Positions 1 to 4,872 of a DNA stretch of 5,765 nt are shown here, in pieces (within the stretch, counting starts at the first letter, position 1; each line of letters starts with the position of its first letter). The position numbers and the translations under genes were made by a program. This DNA comes from Candidatus Heimdallarchaeota archaeon (lineage in GTDB: Archaea; Asgardarchaeota; Heimdallarchaeia; JABLTI01): NCBI GenBank assembly GCA_023128635.1, contig JAGMDP010000026.1, forward strand, positions 1 through 5,765, read 5' to 3'. The notes under the pieces are model-generated. The model saw only the letters and a program-made list of their open reading frames with translations, was not told where the DNA came from and searched no databases.

Positions 1-368
1 TGAAGGATCCACCTACACTAACTTGACCGACCTTGGAATCTGATTCTAATTTGACAGAACCACCAACATCAATTGATTCTACTTCTACATCGCTTTCCGC
101 TTTAAAGGATCCACCAATTTTAACAGAACCAATTTTACCACCGTTAACTCTGCCTGTACCACCAACTCTTAGGGATTCTAGTTCTGTTTCTCCTTCTAAT
201 GTAACAGAACCGCCTACAGAAATTGTACCAATATTGCTGTCACCCTCTACTTTTAGAGTGCCACCAACTTGAATTGTTTCAATTGCAGTGTTACCATGTA
301 ATTTAACAGAGCCACCAACTTTAACATCATCACTTTGAATTTCTTCTGTGACCTCAAGAGTACCGCCA
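1..368 (-). repeat. 51-base tandem coding repeat (17-residue solenoid units)
   Basis: Seven consecutive units, each coding for VGG(S/T) followed by about 13 residues, run through the 3' half of the bactofilin-like gene. The period is 51 bases, with one unit of 48. On the plus strand the repeated words are forms of GATCCACC and ACAGAACCACC. Base identity between units is only partial, so this is an old, diverged protein repeat rather than a recent DNA duplication. It continues past the left edge. Confidence 0.8.
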
Positions 369-658
369 ACACCAACTTCTGGACAGATTAAGGACCCTTC
401 GACAATAAGACGTTTATCAATTTTGACATACTTGGCAACTTTCAAGTCGCCCTCAATTTCAAGACCACCTCGTTTGCACCTGATGCTAGCAACTTCTAAG
501 TTGCCTTCAACTTCAAAACTGCCTCTGCTAACGATTGATCCCTTAACAACAATAGTTCCCTTTTTGGCTACAAGAGTTACACCATCACCAAGCTCAAGAT
601 TATTGTTCACTGTATCTAGCTCAATTGTTTTTCCGGATTCGATTTTTTCCACGGACAT
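1..658 (-). CDS. bactofilin-like polymer-forming beta-solenoid protein (C-terminus cut by window edge)
   Basis: Reading the minus strand from the ATG at 658 gives 219 residues with no stop before the left edge, so the gene is incomplete. The N-terminal part (about 30-95) has short G-x-hydrophobic-x-hydrophobic strands such as KGTIVVKGS, RGSFEVEGN and GGLEIEGDL, as in bactofilins. From residue 97 a regular repeat starts: VGG(S/T)-x-K-h-x-G-x-x-x-h-x-x-h. Its GG pairs fall at 98, 115, 132, 149, 166, 182, 199 and 216, so every repeat is 17 residues except one of 16. This is the pattern of a right-handed beta-solenoid that could polymerise into filaments or a cell-associated scaffold. No signal peptide or membrane segment is visible in the part present. 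The start is supported by GGTGA at 670-666, seven bases ahead. The fold and the polymerising role are inferred from the repeat. The alternative is another pentapeptide-like or solenoid adhesin, but the hydrophilic N-terminus argues for a cytoplasmic bactofilin-type protein. Confidence 0.8.
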   Translation of the reverse strand, partial: MSVEKIESGKTIELDTVNNNLELGDGVTLVAKKGTIVVKGSIVSRGSFEVEGNLEVASIRCKRGGLEIEGDLKVAKYVKIDKRLIVEGSLICPEVGVGGTLEVTEEIQSDDVKVGGSVKLHGNTAIETIQVGGTLKVEGDSNIGTISVGGSVTLEGETELESLRVGGTGRVNGGKIGSVKIGGSFKAESDVEVESIDVGGSVKLESDSKVGQVSVGGSF

Positions 659-670
659 TTTTTAATCACC
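659..670 (-). promoter_or_regulatory. ribosome binding site of the bactofilin-like gene
   Basis: On the minus strand GGTGA (670-666) is followed by seven bases (TTAAAAA) and then ATG. It matches the archaeal anti-Shine-Dalgarno sequence and fixes the start at 658. Confidence 0.7.
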
Positions 671-687
671 TTTTTTTTTAGAAAAAT

Positions 688-742
688 GAAATCAGGAGCG
701 ACCGTTTATGAGCAACATGTTCATTCGTGTTCGCTCGATTTC
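688..742 (-). promoter_or_regulatory. long imperfect hairpin in the leader of the bactofilin-like gene
   Basis: GAAATC (688-693) pairs with GATTTC (737-742), and GAGCGA (696-701) pairs with TCGCTC (731-736), with a two-base bulge (694-695) on one arm. Inside, ATGAGCA (708-714) pairs with TGTTCAT (718-724) through one G-U pair and a three-base loop. The outer stem is 12 base pairs. The structure ends about 18 bases before the ribosome binding site on the minus strand and is followed there by ATTTTTC, so it could be an attenuator or a translation-control element. A T-rich run also follows it on the plus strand (743-790), but no plus-strand gene precedes it. I do not recognise a known riboswitch. 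Confidence 0.4.
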
Positions 743-827
743 CTTTTTGATTTGTTTCTTTATTTTTTGTTTTTCATGCATTTTTTTCTTACTCCATGAG
801 TTTTGTTCTTATGTTTACTACACTATT

Positions 828-840
828 CTTATTTAAAAGG
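828..840 (-). promoter_or_regulatory. possible TATA box for the bactofilin-like gene
   Basis: On the minus strand CCTTTTAAATAAG resembles an archaeal TATA box with a preceding BRE-like purine/pyrimidine stretch. It would start transcription near 808 and give a leader of about 150 bases that includes the hairpin at 688-742. A second A/T-rich candidate at 760-769 would give a start near 738, at the base of that hairpin. The choice cannot be made from sequence alone. Confidence 0.3.
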
Positions 841-870
841 CAGATTCACATTTTTAGAACTCATGTCGAG

Positions 871-885
871 GTCACAAGTTGTGAC
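871..885. promoter_or_regulatory. 15-base palindrome, candidate operator
   Basis: GTCACAA-G-TTGTGAC has two perfect seven-base arms around one central base. It lies between the methyltransferase gene and the bactofilin-like gene, about 33 bases upstream of the possible TATA box at 828-840. That is a usual place for an archaeal activator or regulator site. No regulator gene is visible in the window, and the binding protein is unknown. Confidence 0.45.
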
Positions 886-918
886 TATCGCACACTAAGT
901 ATATGCCCTTTTTTCCGA

Positions 919-946
919 GAAAAACAATTAATTTAGAAAAACTAAA
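919..946 (-). terminator. T-rich terminator after the methyltransferase gene
   Basis: On the minus strand, directly after the TAG stop, there are two T runs (TTTTT at 941-937 and TTTTT at 925-921). The first is the loop of a weak hairpin formed by TTTAG and CTAAA (932-946). T tracts of this kind terminate archaeal RNA polymerase. Confidence 0.4.
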
Positions 947-1735
947 CTAGAATTTCAAGGCTTCCAAAGCCAATTCAATATAATTTGAGTCAATTTCAAA
1001 TCCAACGTAAATGCATCCTAGTTTTTTTGCAGCAAGAGCCGTTGTTCCAACACCCATAAAGGGATCAAGTATAATGAGTGGGTTACTTTTAGTTAAACCA
1101 TGCAATTTAATACACATTTCAGGAAGTTGAACAGGAAACATTGCTGGATGTTTTTTCTTCTCTTGCACAGTTTTATATGGAATAAACCATTGGTTACCTC
1201 TTCCTCTTAAATCCTTTTGAGCCTTTTTCCATCGACCAATATTGCTCTTATCTGCATATGGAACCCCAACAGCTAATTTATCGACTTCAACATCTCCCTG
1301 TTTTGTGAAATGGAAAATGTATTCATGGGAATTATTTAGATAGCGTTGAGAATTCACAGGTTTATAGTGGCCAATATTGATATCTTTTTCTGGAATAGCA
1401 ATGGATTTTACCCAATGAATGGTATTTTGCAATTTGAAATGTTGTGCAATCTTTTGAGCAACCGTAAGTGAACGTAATTCATCTGAAGGACGATCTCCGA
1501 TGTTAAAGAAGAACGATCCATCATTTTTTAGAACTCGAGAGCATCCTTGAGCTATACTATCTAACCAATCAAGGTATTCGTTGAAAGGACGATTGTCATC
1601 ATAGCTAGTGTAATTAATATTGATATTATAAGGAGGAGAAGTTACAATGACATCTATGGATTTAGCTGGGAGAATTTCATTCATACCTTTAATACAATCC
1701 ATTTGATAGATTTTGTTTAGCCAATTATCTGTCAT
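947..1735 (-). CDS. solitary beta-class DNA methyltransferase (N4-cytosine or N6-adenine)
   Basis: The 262-residue protein has the motif order of beta-class amino-methyltransferases. The catalytic motif IV, TSPPYN, comes first (residues 32-37). The SAM-binding part comes at the end: HPAMFP (196-201), LDPFMGVGTT (223-232, the DPFxGxGTT form of motif I) and GFEID (245-249). It would transfer a methyl group from S-adenosylmethionine to an exocyclic amino group in a short DNA site. TSPPY is more common in N4-cytosine enzymes, but N6-adenine cannot be excluded. The middle region (about 120-195), rich in K, R, N and Q, is the likely target-recognition part. The length is normal for the class and the motifs are intact. 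No restriction endonuclease is seen nearby, so it may be an orphan. The ATG at 1735 was preferred. A TTG at 1741, just after an in-frame TGA, would add two residues. No clear ribosome binding site is present, so the mRNA may be leaderless. Confidence 0.9.
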   Translation of the reverse strand: MTDNWLNKIYQMDCIKGMNEILPAKSIDVIVTSPPYNININYTSYDDNRPFNEYLDWLDSIAQGCSRVLKNDGSFFFNIGDRPSDELRSLTVAQKIAQHFKLQNTIHWVKSIAIPEKDINIGHYKPVNSQRYLNNSHEYIFHFTKQGDVEVDKLAVGVPYADKSNIGRWKKAQKDLRGRGNQWFIPYKTVQEKKKHPAMFPVQLPEMCIKLHGLTKSNPLIILDPFMGVGTTALAAKKLGCIYVGFEIDSNYIELALEALKF

Positions 1736-1849
1736 TGTCAATCAAAAATATGCGTTTACCGATTTAATAAGATTTATTTTATCCAAATTTAGTACATGTT
1801 TAAGGAAATGGCAGAACATTACTGCAATCTCTATCATTAAATACCCTCG

Positions 1850-1857
1850 TTTATACT
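1850..1857 (+). promoter_or_regulatory. TATA box of the cysteine-rich gene
   Basis: TTTATACT lies about 40 bases ahead of the ATG at 1893. A start of transcription about 26 bases downstream of its centre, near 1879, would leave a leader of about 14 bases that carries the purine-rich GGAAGGAA (1879-1886). A ten-base palindrome, CTTAATTAAG (1869-1878), lies between box and start and could be an operator. The 151-base gap to the divergent methyltransferase gene shows nothing else definite. Confidence 0.4.
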
Positions 1858-1892
1858 AAGAGTTGGGTCTTAATTAAGGAAGGAATTAAAAA

Positions 1893-2423
1893 ATGGACGA
1901 AATCTTTCTACACTGTGATTCTCCCTGCTTTAGTTGTCCATCTCTTGATAGAATGATAAAAGTAAGCCGTTTTAGTGAAAGAAAACTTAGTGATTCTTAT
2001 TATTGCGATTACTGCGATGTTTATTCGTTATGTAAATTGGGTCTCGCGTATAGTAAATTTAGAGGCGGAGATTTACGACCTACTTGTACAAAATGTGGTC
2101 GCTTCGTCGATAAAATTGTACTTAGCTATATAGAAGGTCAAGGAATCAAGCCTTTTACAAAAAATAGTTTGTTGTTTATTAGAAAACCAAATGGCGAAAA
2201 GTATGATATAATACAAACCGTCAAAGGATCATATTTCCAAGATTTATCAGAAGTTCTTCTCTATATCTTGTATGCTCTCGGACCAGAAACATATAACATT
2301 GTTAATTATGATACTATGACCAAAAACTATAACTCAATTTTTGCCGGTGAGATTGAGGTCCAAAAAGTAGCCATAAAAAGTGATACTCCAACTACAATAA
2401 GTCCCCAAATCACTTTCGATTAA
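1893..2423 (+). CDS. cysteine-rich putative zinc-binding protein of unknown function
   Basis: I do not recognise this 176-residue protein. Its N-terminal third is full of cysteines: C8, C12, C15, C38, C41, C47, C65 and C68. They occur as CxxxCxxC, CxxC, a single C and CTKCGR. Eight cysteines would fit two zinc sites, for example C38/C41 with C65/C68 as a ribbon and C8/C12/C15/C47 as the other. An iron-sulfur cluster is the less likely alternative. From about residue 75 on there is a mixed alpha/beta region without cysteines (LLFIRKPNGEKYDIIQTV, then a helix at about 116-129), and the tail at 160-176 looks disordered. No signal peptide, membrane helix or nuclease motif was seen. It is divergent from the methyltransferase gene and convergent with the small zinc-ribbon gene, whose stop lies three bases beyond its own. 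GGAAGGAA seven bases before the ATG is a fair ribosome binding site. Confidence 0.75.
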   Translation: MDEIFLHCDSPCFSCPSLDRMIKVSRFSERKLSDSYYCDYCDVYSLCKLGLAYSKFRGGDLRPTCTKCGRFVDKIVLSYIEGQGIKPFTKNSLLFIRKPNGEKYDIIQTVKGSYFQDLSEVLLYILYALGPETYNIVNYDTMTKNYNSIFAGEIEVQKVAIKSDTPTTISPQITFD

Positions 2424-2426
2424 TTC

Positions 2427-2585
2427 TTAACTTTTCTCCCACTCATGGAGACATTCTTTGCATCTAAATCTTCTAAGTATTGCAAAATTGGTTGATGTAC
2501 TGCCACTGCATGTTAGAATATCATAAGAACCTCTTTGAGTTTCCATAACAAAAATATCTTTGTTTTTACATTTTGGACATTTCAT
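2427..2585 (-). CDS. small zinc-ribbon protein (52 residues)
   Basis: The protein begins MKCPKC and has two CxxC knuckles, C3/C6 and C42/C45 (FRCKECLHEW), with an extra C26. This is a single zinc ribbon. The order CPKC, then FVMETQRGS, then RRFRCKECLHEW resembles the C-terminal ribbon of TFIIS/RpoM-type transcript cleavage factors, but the linker is about ten residues longer and the acidic RSADE-like loop is not conserved (RGSYD here). Cleavage-factor activity is therefore doubtful, and a generic nucleic-acid or protein-binding role is safer. The only possible start is the ATG at 2585, because a TGA lies in frame seven codons upstream with no ATG, GTG or TTG between. It has no clear ribosome binding site and overlaps the stop of an 11-codon leader ORF by ATGA, so it is probably translated by coupling. 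Its stop is three bases from that of the convergent cysteine-rich gene. Confidence 0.75.
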   Translation of the reverse strand: MKCPKCKNKDIFVMETQRGSYDILTCSGSTSTNFAILRRFRCKECLHEWEKS

Positions 2586-2617
2586 CTTAATATCCGCACC
2601 AATTCAGTAACCCTCAT
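2582..2617 (-). CDS. 11-codon leader ORF overlapping the zinc-ribbon gene
   Basis: ATG at 2617 opens MRVTELVRILR, which ends with TGA at 2584-2582. The TGA overlaps the zinc-ribbon ATG (2585-2583) in an ATGA junction. A strong ribosome binding site (AAGGTGA, 2630-2624) lies six bases ahead of this ATG, and a TATA box (2660-2667) lies at the right distance before it. The peptide probably has no function of its own and serves to load ribosomes for the zinc-ribbon gene. Alternatively the real gene is one longer ORF and a one-base error or a programmed frameshift separates the two parts. Confidence 0.5.
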   Translation of the reverse strand: MRVTELVRILR

Positions 2618-2630
2618 GTGATTTCACCTT
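2618..2630 (-). promoter_or_regulatory. ribosome binding site of the 11-codon leader ORF
   Basis: AAGGTGA followed by six bases (AATCAC) and ATG on the minus strand. It is one of the best ribosome binding sites in the window, yet it points to the short leader ORF and not directly to the zinc-ribbon start 32 bases further on. Confidence 0.65.
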
Positions 2631-2659
2631 AAAAATAATTGCTATTATTATGGTAATGC

Positions 2660-2667
2660 GATATATT
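2660..2667 (-). promoter_or_regulatory. TATA box of the leader ORF and zinc-ribbon gene
   Basis: AATATATC on the minus strand. A transcription start about 26 bases downstream, near 2638, would leave a leader of about 20 bases that contains the AAGGTGA ribosome binding site. This spacing supports the leader ORF as the first translated element of the transcript. Confidence 0.5.
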
Positions 2668-2671
2668 GGGG

Positions 2672-2696
2672 AAAAAAGAGAAGAGAAAAAAAAGAA
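2672..2696 (-). terminator. T-rich terminator after the two-helix zinc-ribbon membrane gene
   Basis: Directly after the TAA stop the minus strand carries an eight-base T run (2693-2686) and a six-base T run (2677-2672) in a purely pyrimidine context. There is no hairpin, as usual for archaeal termination. It separates this gene from the promoter at 2660-2667. Confidence 0.55.
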
Positions 2697-3113
2697 TTAT
2701 TCCTCGACCATTGCACCACAATTAGCGCAATATTGTGCCGAGTTTTCGATACTATTTCCACAATATTTGCAAAACGTTTTACTTTGTTTTGCAGCTTGTT
2801 GCTCTGGTTTAGCTGGACGATAATGTGGGTCACTCTCTGGAATATAATCTGGATCAGCTGAACTCGAAGTATAATGTCTTGTTCCTGCATCAGAAGAGAT
2901 TCTTGAGCTTCTAAAAACGAGGACTCTAATTGTACTCGTTACTGCAAAGAATAAGGAAAATGCAATTATTATCCACACCCAAGTCTCATTATCCCACCAG
3001 TCAGCAATCAAATCTCCGACAATATAGAAGAAAAAGAACATAAAGAAAAATGTGCTCCAAGAGCTCCAAAGTCTTCTAAATGTTCGCCGACGACGATATA
3101 TGTTTTCATTCAC
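2697..3113 (-). CDS. two-helix membrane protein with C-terminal zinc ribbon
   Basis: This 138-residue protein starts with a basic stretch (RRRRTFRR, 7-14). Two hydrophobic helices follow (about 19-38, unusually rich in phenylalanine, and about 44-67), then a polar, probably disordered linker (69-112). It ends in a compact zinc ribbon with CKYC (115-118) and CANC (129-132), the zinc_ribbon_2 type common in archaeal proteins. Both termini are probably cytoplasmic, given the basic N-terminus and the even number of helices, so the ribbon would be tethered to the inner face of the membrane. Its partner is unknown. The start is GTG at 3113: GGTGA lies six bases ahead and an in-frame TGA at 3122-3120 overlaps that site, so no earlier start exists. 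The ATG at 3109 is in another frame. A TTAAAATAA box at about 3153-3162 may be its promoter. Function cannot be named. Confidence 0.8.
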   Translation of the reverse strand: MNENIYRRRRTFRRLWSSWSTFFFMFFFFYIVGDLIADWWDNETWVWIIIAFSLFFAVTSTIRVLVFRSSRISSDAGTRHYTSSSADPDYIPESDPHYRPAKPEQQAAKQSKTFCKYCGNSIENSAQYCANCGAMVEE

Positions 3114-3124
3114 AAGGTTTCACC
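3114..3124 (-). promoter_or_regulatory. ribosome binding site fixing a GTG start
   Basis: GGTGA (3124-3120), six bases, then GTG (3113-3111) on the minus strand. The in-frame TGA within it excludes any upstream start, so the GTG start is well supported. Confidence 0.65.
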
Positions 3125-3201
3125 ATAATCTAAGTAGTTTTGATTCAATCGATTATTTTAAGCTAATCAAAAAACTCAATATTCTTTCTCGGTATAGATA
3201 C

Positions 3202-3225
3202 TAAAAATGAAATAAAAAGAAAAAT
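3202..3225 (-). terminator. T-rich terminator after the DUF302 gene
   Basis: Two bases after the TAA stop the minus strand reads TTTTTCTTTTTATTTCATTTTT-like sequence, three T runs of five in about 24 bases, with no GC hairpin. This is the archaeal type of terminator. Confidence 0.5.
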
Positions 3226-3227
3226 GT

Positions 3228-3623
3228 TTAGAATTGCTCCCAAGCTTTGTGAACCATTTTACTAGTTTTTTCAATAATTGGATCCATAGCTTCTGCAGAT
3301 GCAAGACCAATTTCCTTAGCAATTTTCATAATAGAAACATGAGACACAAAGATCTTATTATCCTCTTCATAAACTACAAAACTACAGGGGAAAACTAGTC
3401 CTACGTTAAAAGATGCTTCTAAACCCATTTTTGCTAGTATTGGGTTACATGCAAGAATGGTTGTATATCTTGGATGATCTGTAATTTTTAATTTCTTCTT
3501 TAAAATCCCATCAATAGATTTTGTGAGCATTACTGAGAATCCTTCTTGTTCACATATTTTTGTAATGTGTTCGACTGCAGCATCAAATTCCTTTGTAAGT
3601 TCTTTTTTCAAAATATCGATCAA
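3228..3623 (-). CDS. DUF302 family protein
   Basis: This 131-residue soluble protein matches the DUF302 pattern: a helix pairs with a beta strand around GFSVMLTKSIDGILKKKL (28-45), then YTTILACNP (53-61), then VFPCSFVVYEED (77-88). The family hallmarks CNP (59-61) and PC before the VVYE strand (79-80) are present. DUF302 domains are small alpha/beta folds found widely in bacteria and archaea, and their biochemical role is not settled. The length is normal for a single-domain member, with a C-terminal helix (about 107-130). The start is TTG at 3623: AGGTGAT lies five bases ahead and an in-frame TAA directly precedes the TTG, so no other start is possible upstream. It is transcribed away from the TIR gene and separated from it by 196 bases that contain an imperfect palindrome. 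Confidence 0.88.
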   Translation of the reverse strand: MIDILKKELTKEFDAAVEHITKICEQEGFSVMLTKSIDGILKKKLKITDHPRYTTILACNPILAKMGLEASFNVGLVFPCSFVVYEEDNKIFVSHVSIMKIAKEIGLASAEAMDPIIEKTSKMVHKAWEQF

Positions 3624-3635
3624 TTAATATCACCT
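3624..3635 (-). promoter_or_regulatory. ribosome binding site fixing a TTG start
   Basis: AGGTGAT (3635-3629), five bases (ATTAA), then TTG on the minus strand. The TAA in the spacer is in frame and directly before the TTG, which makes TTG the first possible codon. Confidence 0.7.
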
Positions 3636-3677
3636 ATTTCTTTAGTACTTCTATTCGTTAAAAAGTAACATGTTTCT

Positions 3678-3704
3678 ATTTCTAAAGTAAATACTGTTAG
3701 AAAT
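3678..3704. promoter_or_regulatory. imperfect 27-base palindrome between the DUF302 and TIR genes
   Basis: ATTTCTAA (3678-3685) and TTAGAAAT (3697-3704) are perfect inverted arms. Inside them AGTA (3686-3689) and TACT (3692-3695) also pair, with one unpaired G at 3696. It lies 54 bases ahead of the DUF302 start and about 115 ahead of the TIR start, so it could bind a dimeric regulator acting on either gene. The AT-rich context makes chance occurrence possible. Confidence 0.35.
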
Positions 3705-3752
3705 CGTAAAAAATAATGTATCCAACTTTTCAGATAAATTTAATTACTTGGA

Positions 3753-3760
3753 TTTAAATA
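3753..3760 (+). promoter_or_regulatory. possible TATA box of the TIR gene
   Basis: TTTAAATA lies 60 bases ahead of the ATG at 3820 and would place the transcription start near 3783. A second box-like stretch, TTTAAAATAT (3781-3790), would give a nearly leaderless mRNA. Only a weak AGGAA (3806-3810) precedes the ATG. Confidence 0.35.
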
Positions 3761-3819
3761 TCTCAAATAATTCTTGGAAATTTAAAATATGTTGTTGAAT
3801 AAAATAGGAACGCATTAAA

Positions 3820-4242
3820 ATGTCTAAAGGGAAAATTGTAAGGCTTTTCATCAGTCATTCATGGGATCATAGTGATGACTATATTAGTCTAGTAAATTTA
3901 CTCAAAAAAATAGATCATTTTGTATTCTATAATTACAGTGTTCCTGAACATGATCCGCTTTCAGCTGATGGCGATAAGGAATTAATGCAAGAACTATGTG
4001 ACCAATTACGTGGATGTCATGTATTAATTGTCATTGCTAGTATGTATCCATCTTATAGTGAGTGGATTCAGAATGAAGTATTAATCGCTAATGTCTATGG
4101 CAAGCCAGTCCTTGGTGTTATCCCCAGAGGCCAAAAACGAATATCTAGTTTTGTAAAAACTTATGCTGATAAATTAGTTCGTTGGAATTCTAAATCCGTT
4201 ATAAAAGCTATCTTTGAACTAATGGAAAATGATTCTCGCTGA
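3820..4242 (+). CDS. ThsB-like TIR domain protein (DUF1863/MTH538 type)
   Basis: This 140-residue protein is a stand-alone TIR-like domain. Strand A and the first loop are RLFISHSWDHSDDY (8-21). The next strand and loop are FVFYNYSVPEHDPL (34-47), typical of the ThsB/MTH538 family. The central strand is CHVLIVIASMYPSYSEWIQNE (66-86), and then comes KPVLGVIPRGQKR (95-107). The WxxxE motif is W82...E86, and E86 is the expected NAD-processing glutamate, so catalysis is plausible. In Thoeris systems ThsB-type proteins sense phage infection and make an ADP-ribose-derived signal that activates an effector. No ThsA (SIR2 or macro/SLOG type) is visible here. The neighbour is a small membrane protein encoded convergently, with stops two bases apart, and could be the effector. 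There is no signal peptide or membrane helix. A non-defence signalling role, as for some archaeal members, cannot be excluded. Confidence 0.85.
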   Translation: MSKGKIVRLFISHSWDHSDDYISLVNLLKKIDHFVFYNYSVPEHDPLSADGDKELMQELCDQLRGCHVLIVIASMYPSYSEWIQNEVLIANVYGKPVLGVIPRGQKRISSFVKTYADKLVRWNSKSVIKAIFELMENDSR

Positions 4243-4244
4243 AT

Positions 4245-4811
4245 TTAAGCAAATGGACTTTGAGCTATTACTCCAGTTGCTACAAGAATCAAGATTACAG
4301 AAAGGACAATGAGTCCGAGTGAATACATCGTAAGTAGACTGACTGGCAACCATTGTTCAATAGAGGTTAATCCTCGAAGTCCTCTAATGGGTTTTTCTTG
4401 TGTTTTACTAAGTCTATATTCTGTAAGTAATCCCATAACAGGCAATTTCTTCTCAATTTCATTAATTACCTTGTATTTGCTACTGTTAAGATTTTTATAA
4501 TAGATAATTAGCAACCACCAACTTATAGAAACAAAGACTCCTATAAGTAGAATCATTGGAACTACTACTTCCAAACCATTGCTAAACAAAATCCCTATTG
4601 CAACAAAAAGGAAACTGTTTGCTGTTAAATAAAAGCTATTAGTAGTTGCTCGTCTAGCACTAATTTTATCTGCCAAATCTACGTATAACTTGTATTGATC
4701 AAAGATAAGGCTGGTTTTATCATGAATGTCTTCTTGTGAGTTGAACAATTTTTCTAATGGATTTGTTGTTTTTGCTGATTCTTTTTGTTTCTCGGATTTC
4801 TTACCTGGCAT
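4245..4811 (-). CDS. small multi-helix membrane protein, RipA-type octameric family (tentative)
   Basis: The 188-residue protein has a charged, lysine-rich N-terminus (1-30) and an amphipathic stretch YKLYVDLADKISARRATTNSF (40-60). Hydrophobic helices follow at about 58-77 and 82-105, then a basic cytoplasmic region with IRGLRGLTSIEQWLP (142-156), and a last hydrophobic segment of about 25 residues (154-179). The combination of YKLYVxxADKxSxRRxTxNSFxLTxNS and the late hydrophobic segment reminds me of the RipA-type octameric membrane protein family. I recall that family, from memory only, as often lying beside TIR-like genes. It is also similar in plan to SLATT-type 2TM effectors. The role as an oligomeric pore or membrane effector is an inference. 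It converges on the TIR gene with two bases between stops and diverges from the acetyltransferase gene. The ATG at 4811 is preceded by GAGGT (4825-4821), nine bases away. Confidence 0.7.
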   Translation of the reverse strand: MPGKKSEKQKESAKTTNPLEKLFNSQEDIHDKTSLIFDQYKLYVDLADKISARRATTNSFYLTANSFLFVAIGILFSNGLEVVVPMILLIGVFVSISWWLLIIYYKNLNSSKYKVINEIEKKLPVMGLLTEYRLSKTQEKPIRGLRGLTSIEQWLPVSLLTMYSLGLIVLSVILILVATGVIAQSPFA

Positions 4812-4872
4812 ACTCTACCAACCTCTTCTATCTCTTATCAGTCAGTTAATAATTATCCAAATGTGGCGCAAC

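Noticed and set aside
1..368. Possible CRISPR-like or satellite repeat, because of the regular 51-base spacing
   Set aside because: The period is a whole number of codons, the units are diverged, and they encode a continuous solenoid protein.
33..665. Plus-strand open frames rich in proline, threonine and serine across 33-272 and 348-665
   Set aside because: They are the reverse reading of the repetitive bactofilin-like gene; the PPT pattern is the mirror of the GG-rich repeat codons.
743..790. T-rich run after the hairpin on the plus strand read as a terminator
   Set aside because: No plus-strand gene lies upstream of it; both flanking genes are on the minus strand.
2648..2890. Minus-strand open frame of 80 codons overlapping the two-helix zinc-ribbon protein
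   Set aside because: It is an out-of-frame shadow without a ribosome binding site and has no family-like composition.
4309..4500. Plus-strand open frame inside the membrane protein gene
   Set aside because: It is the reverse of coding sequence for a convincing membrane protein and has no start signals.
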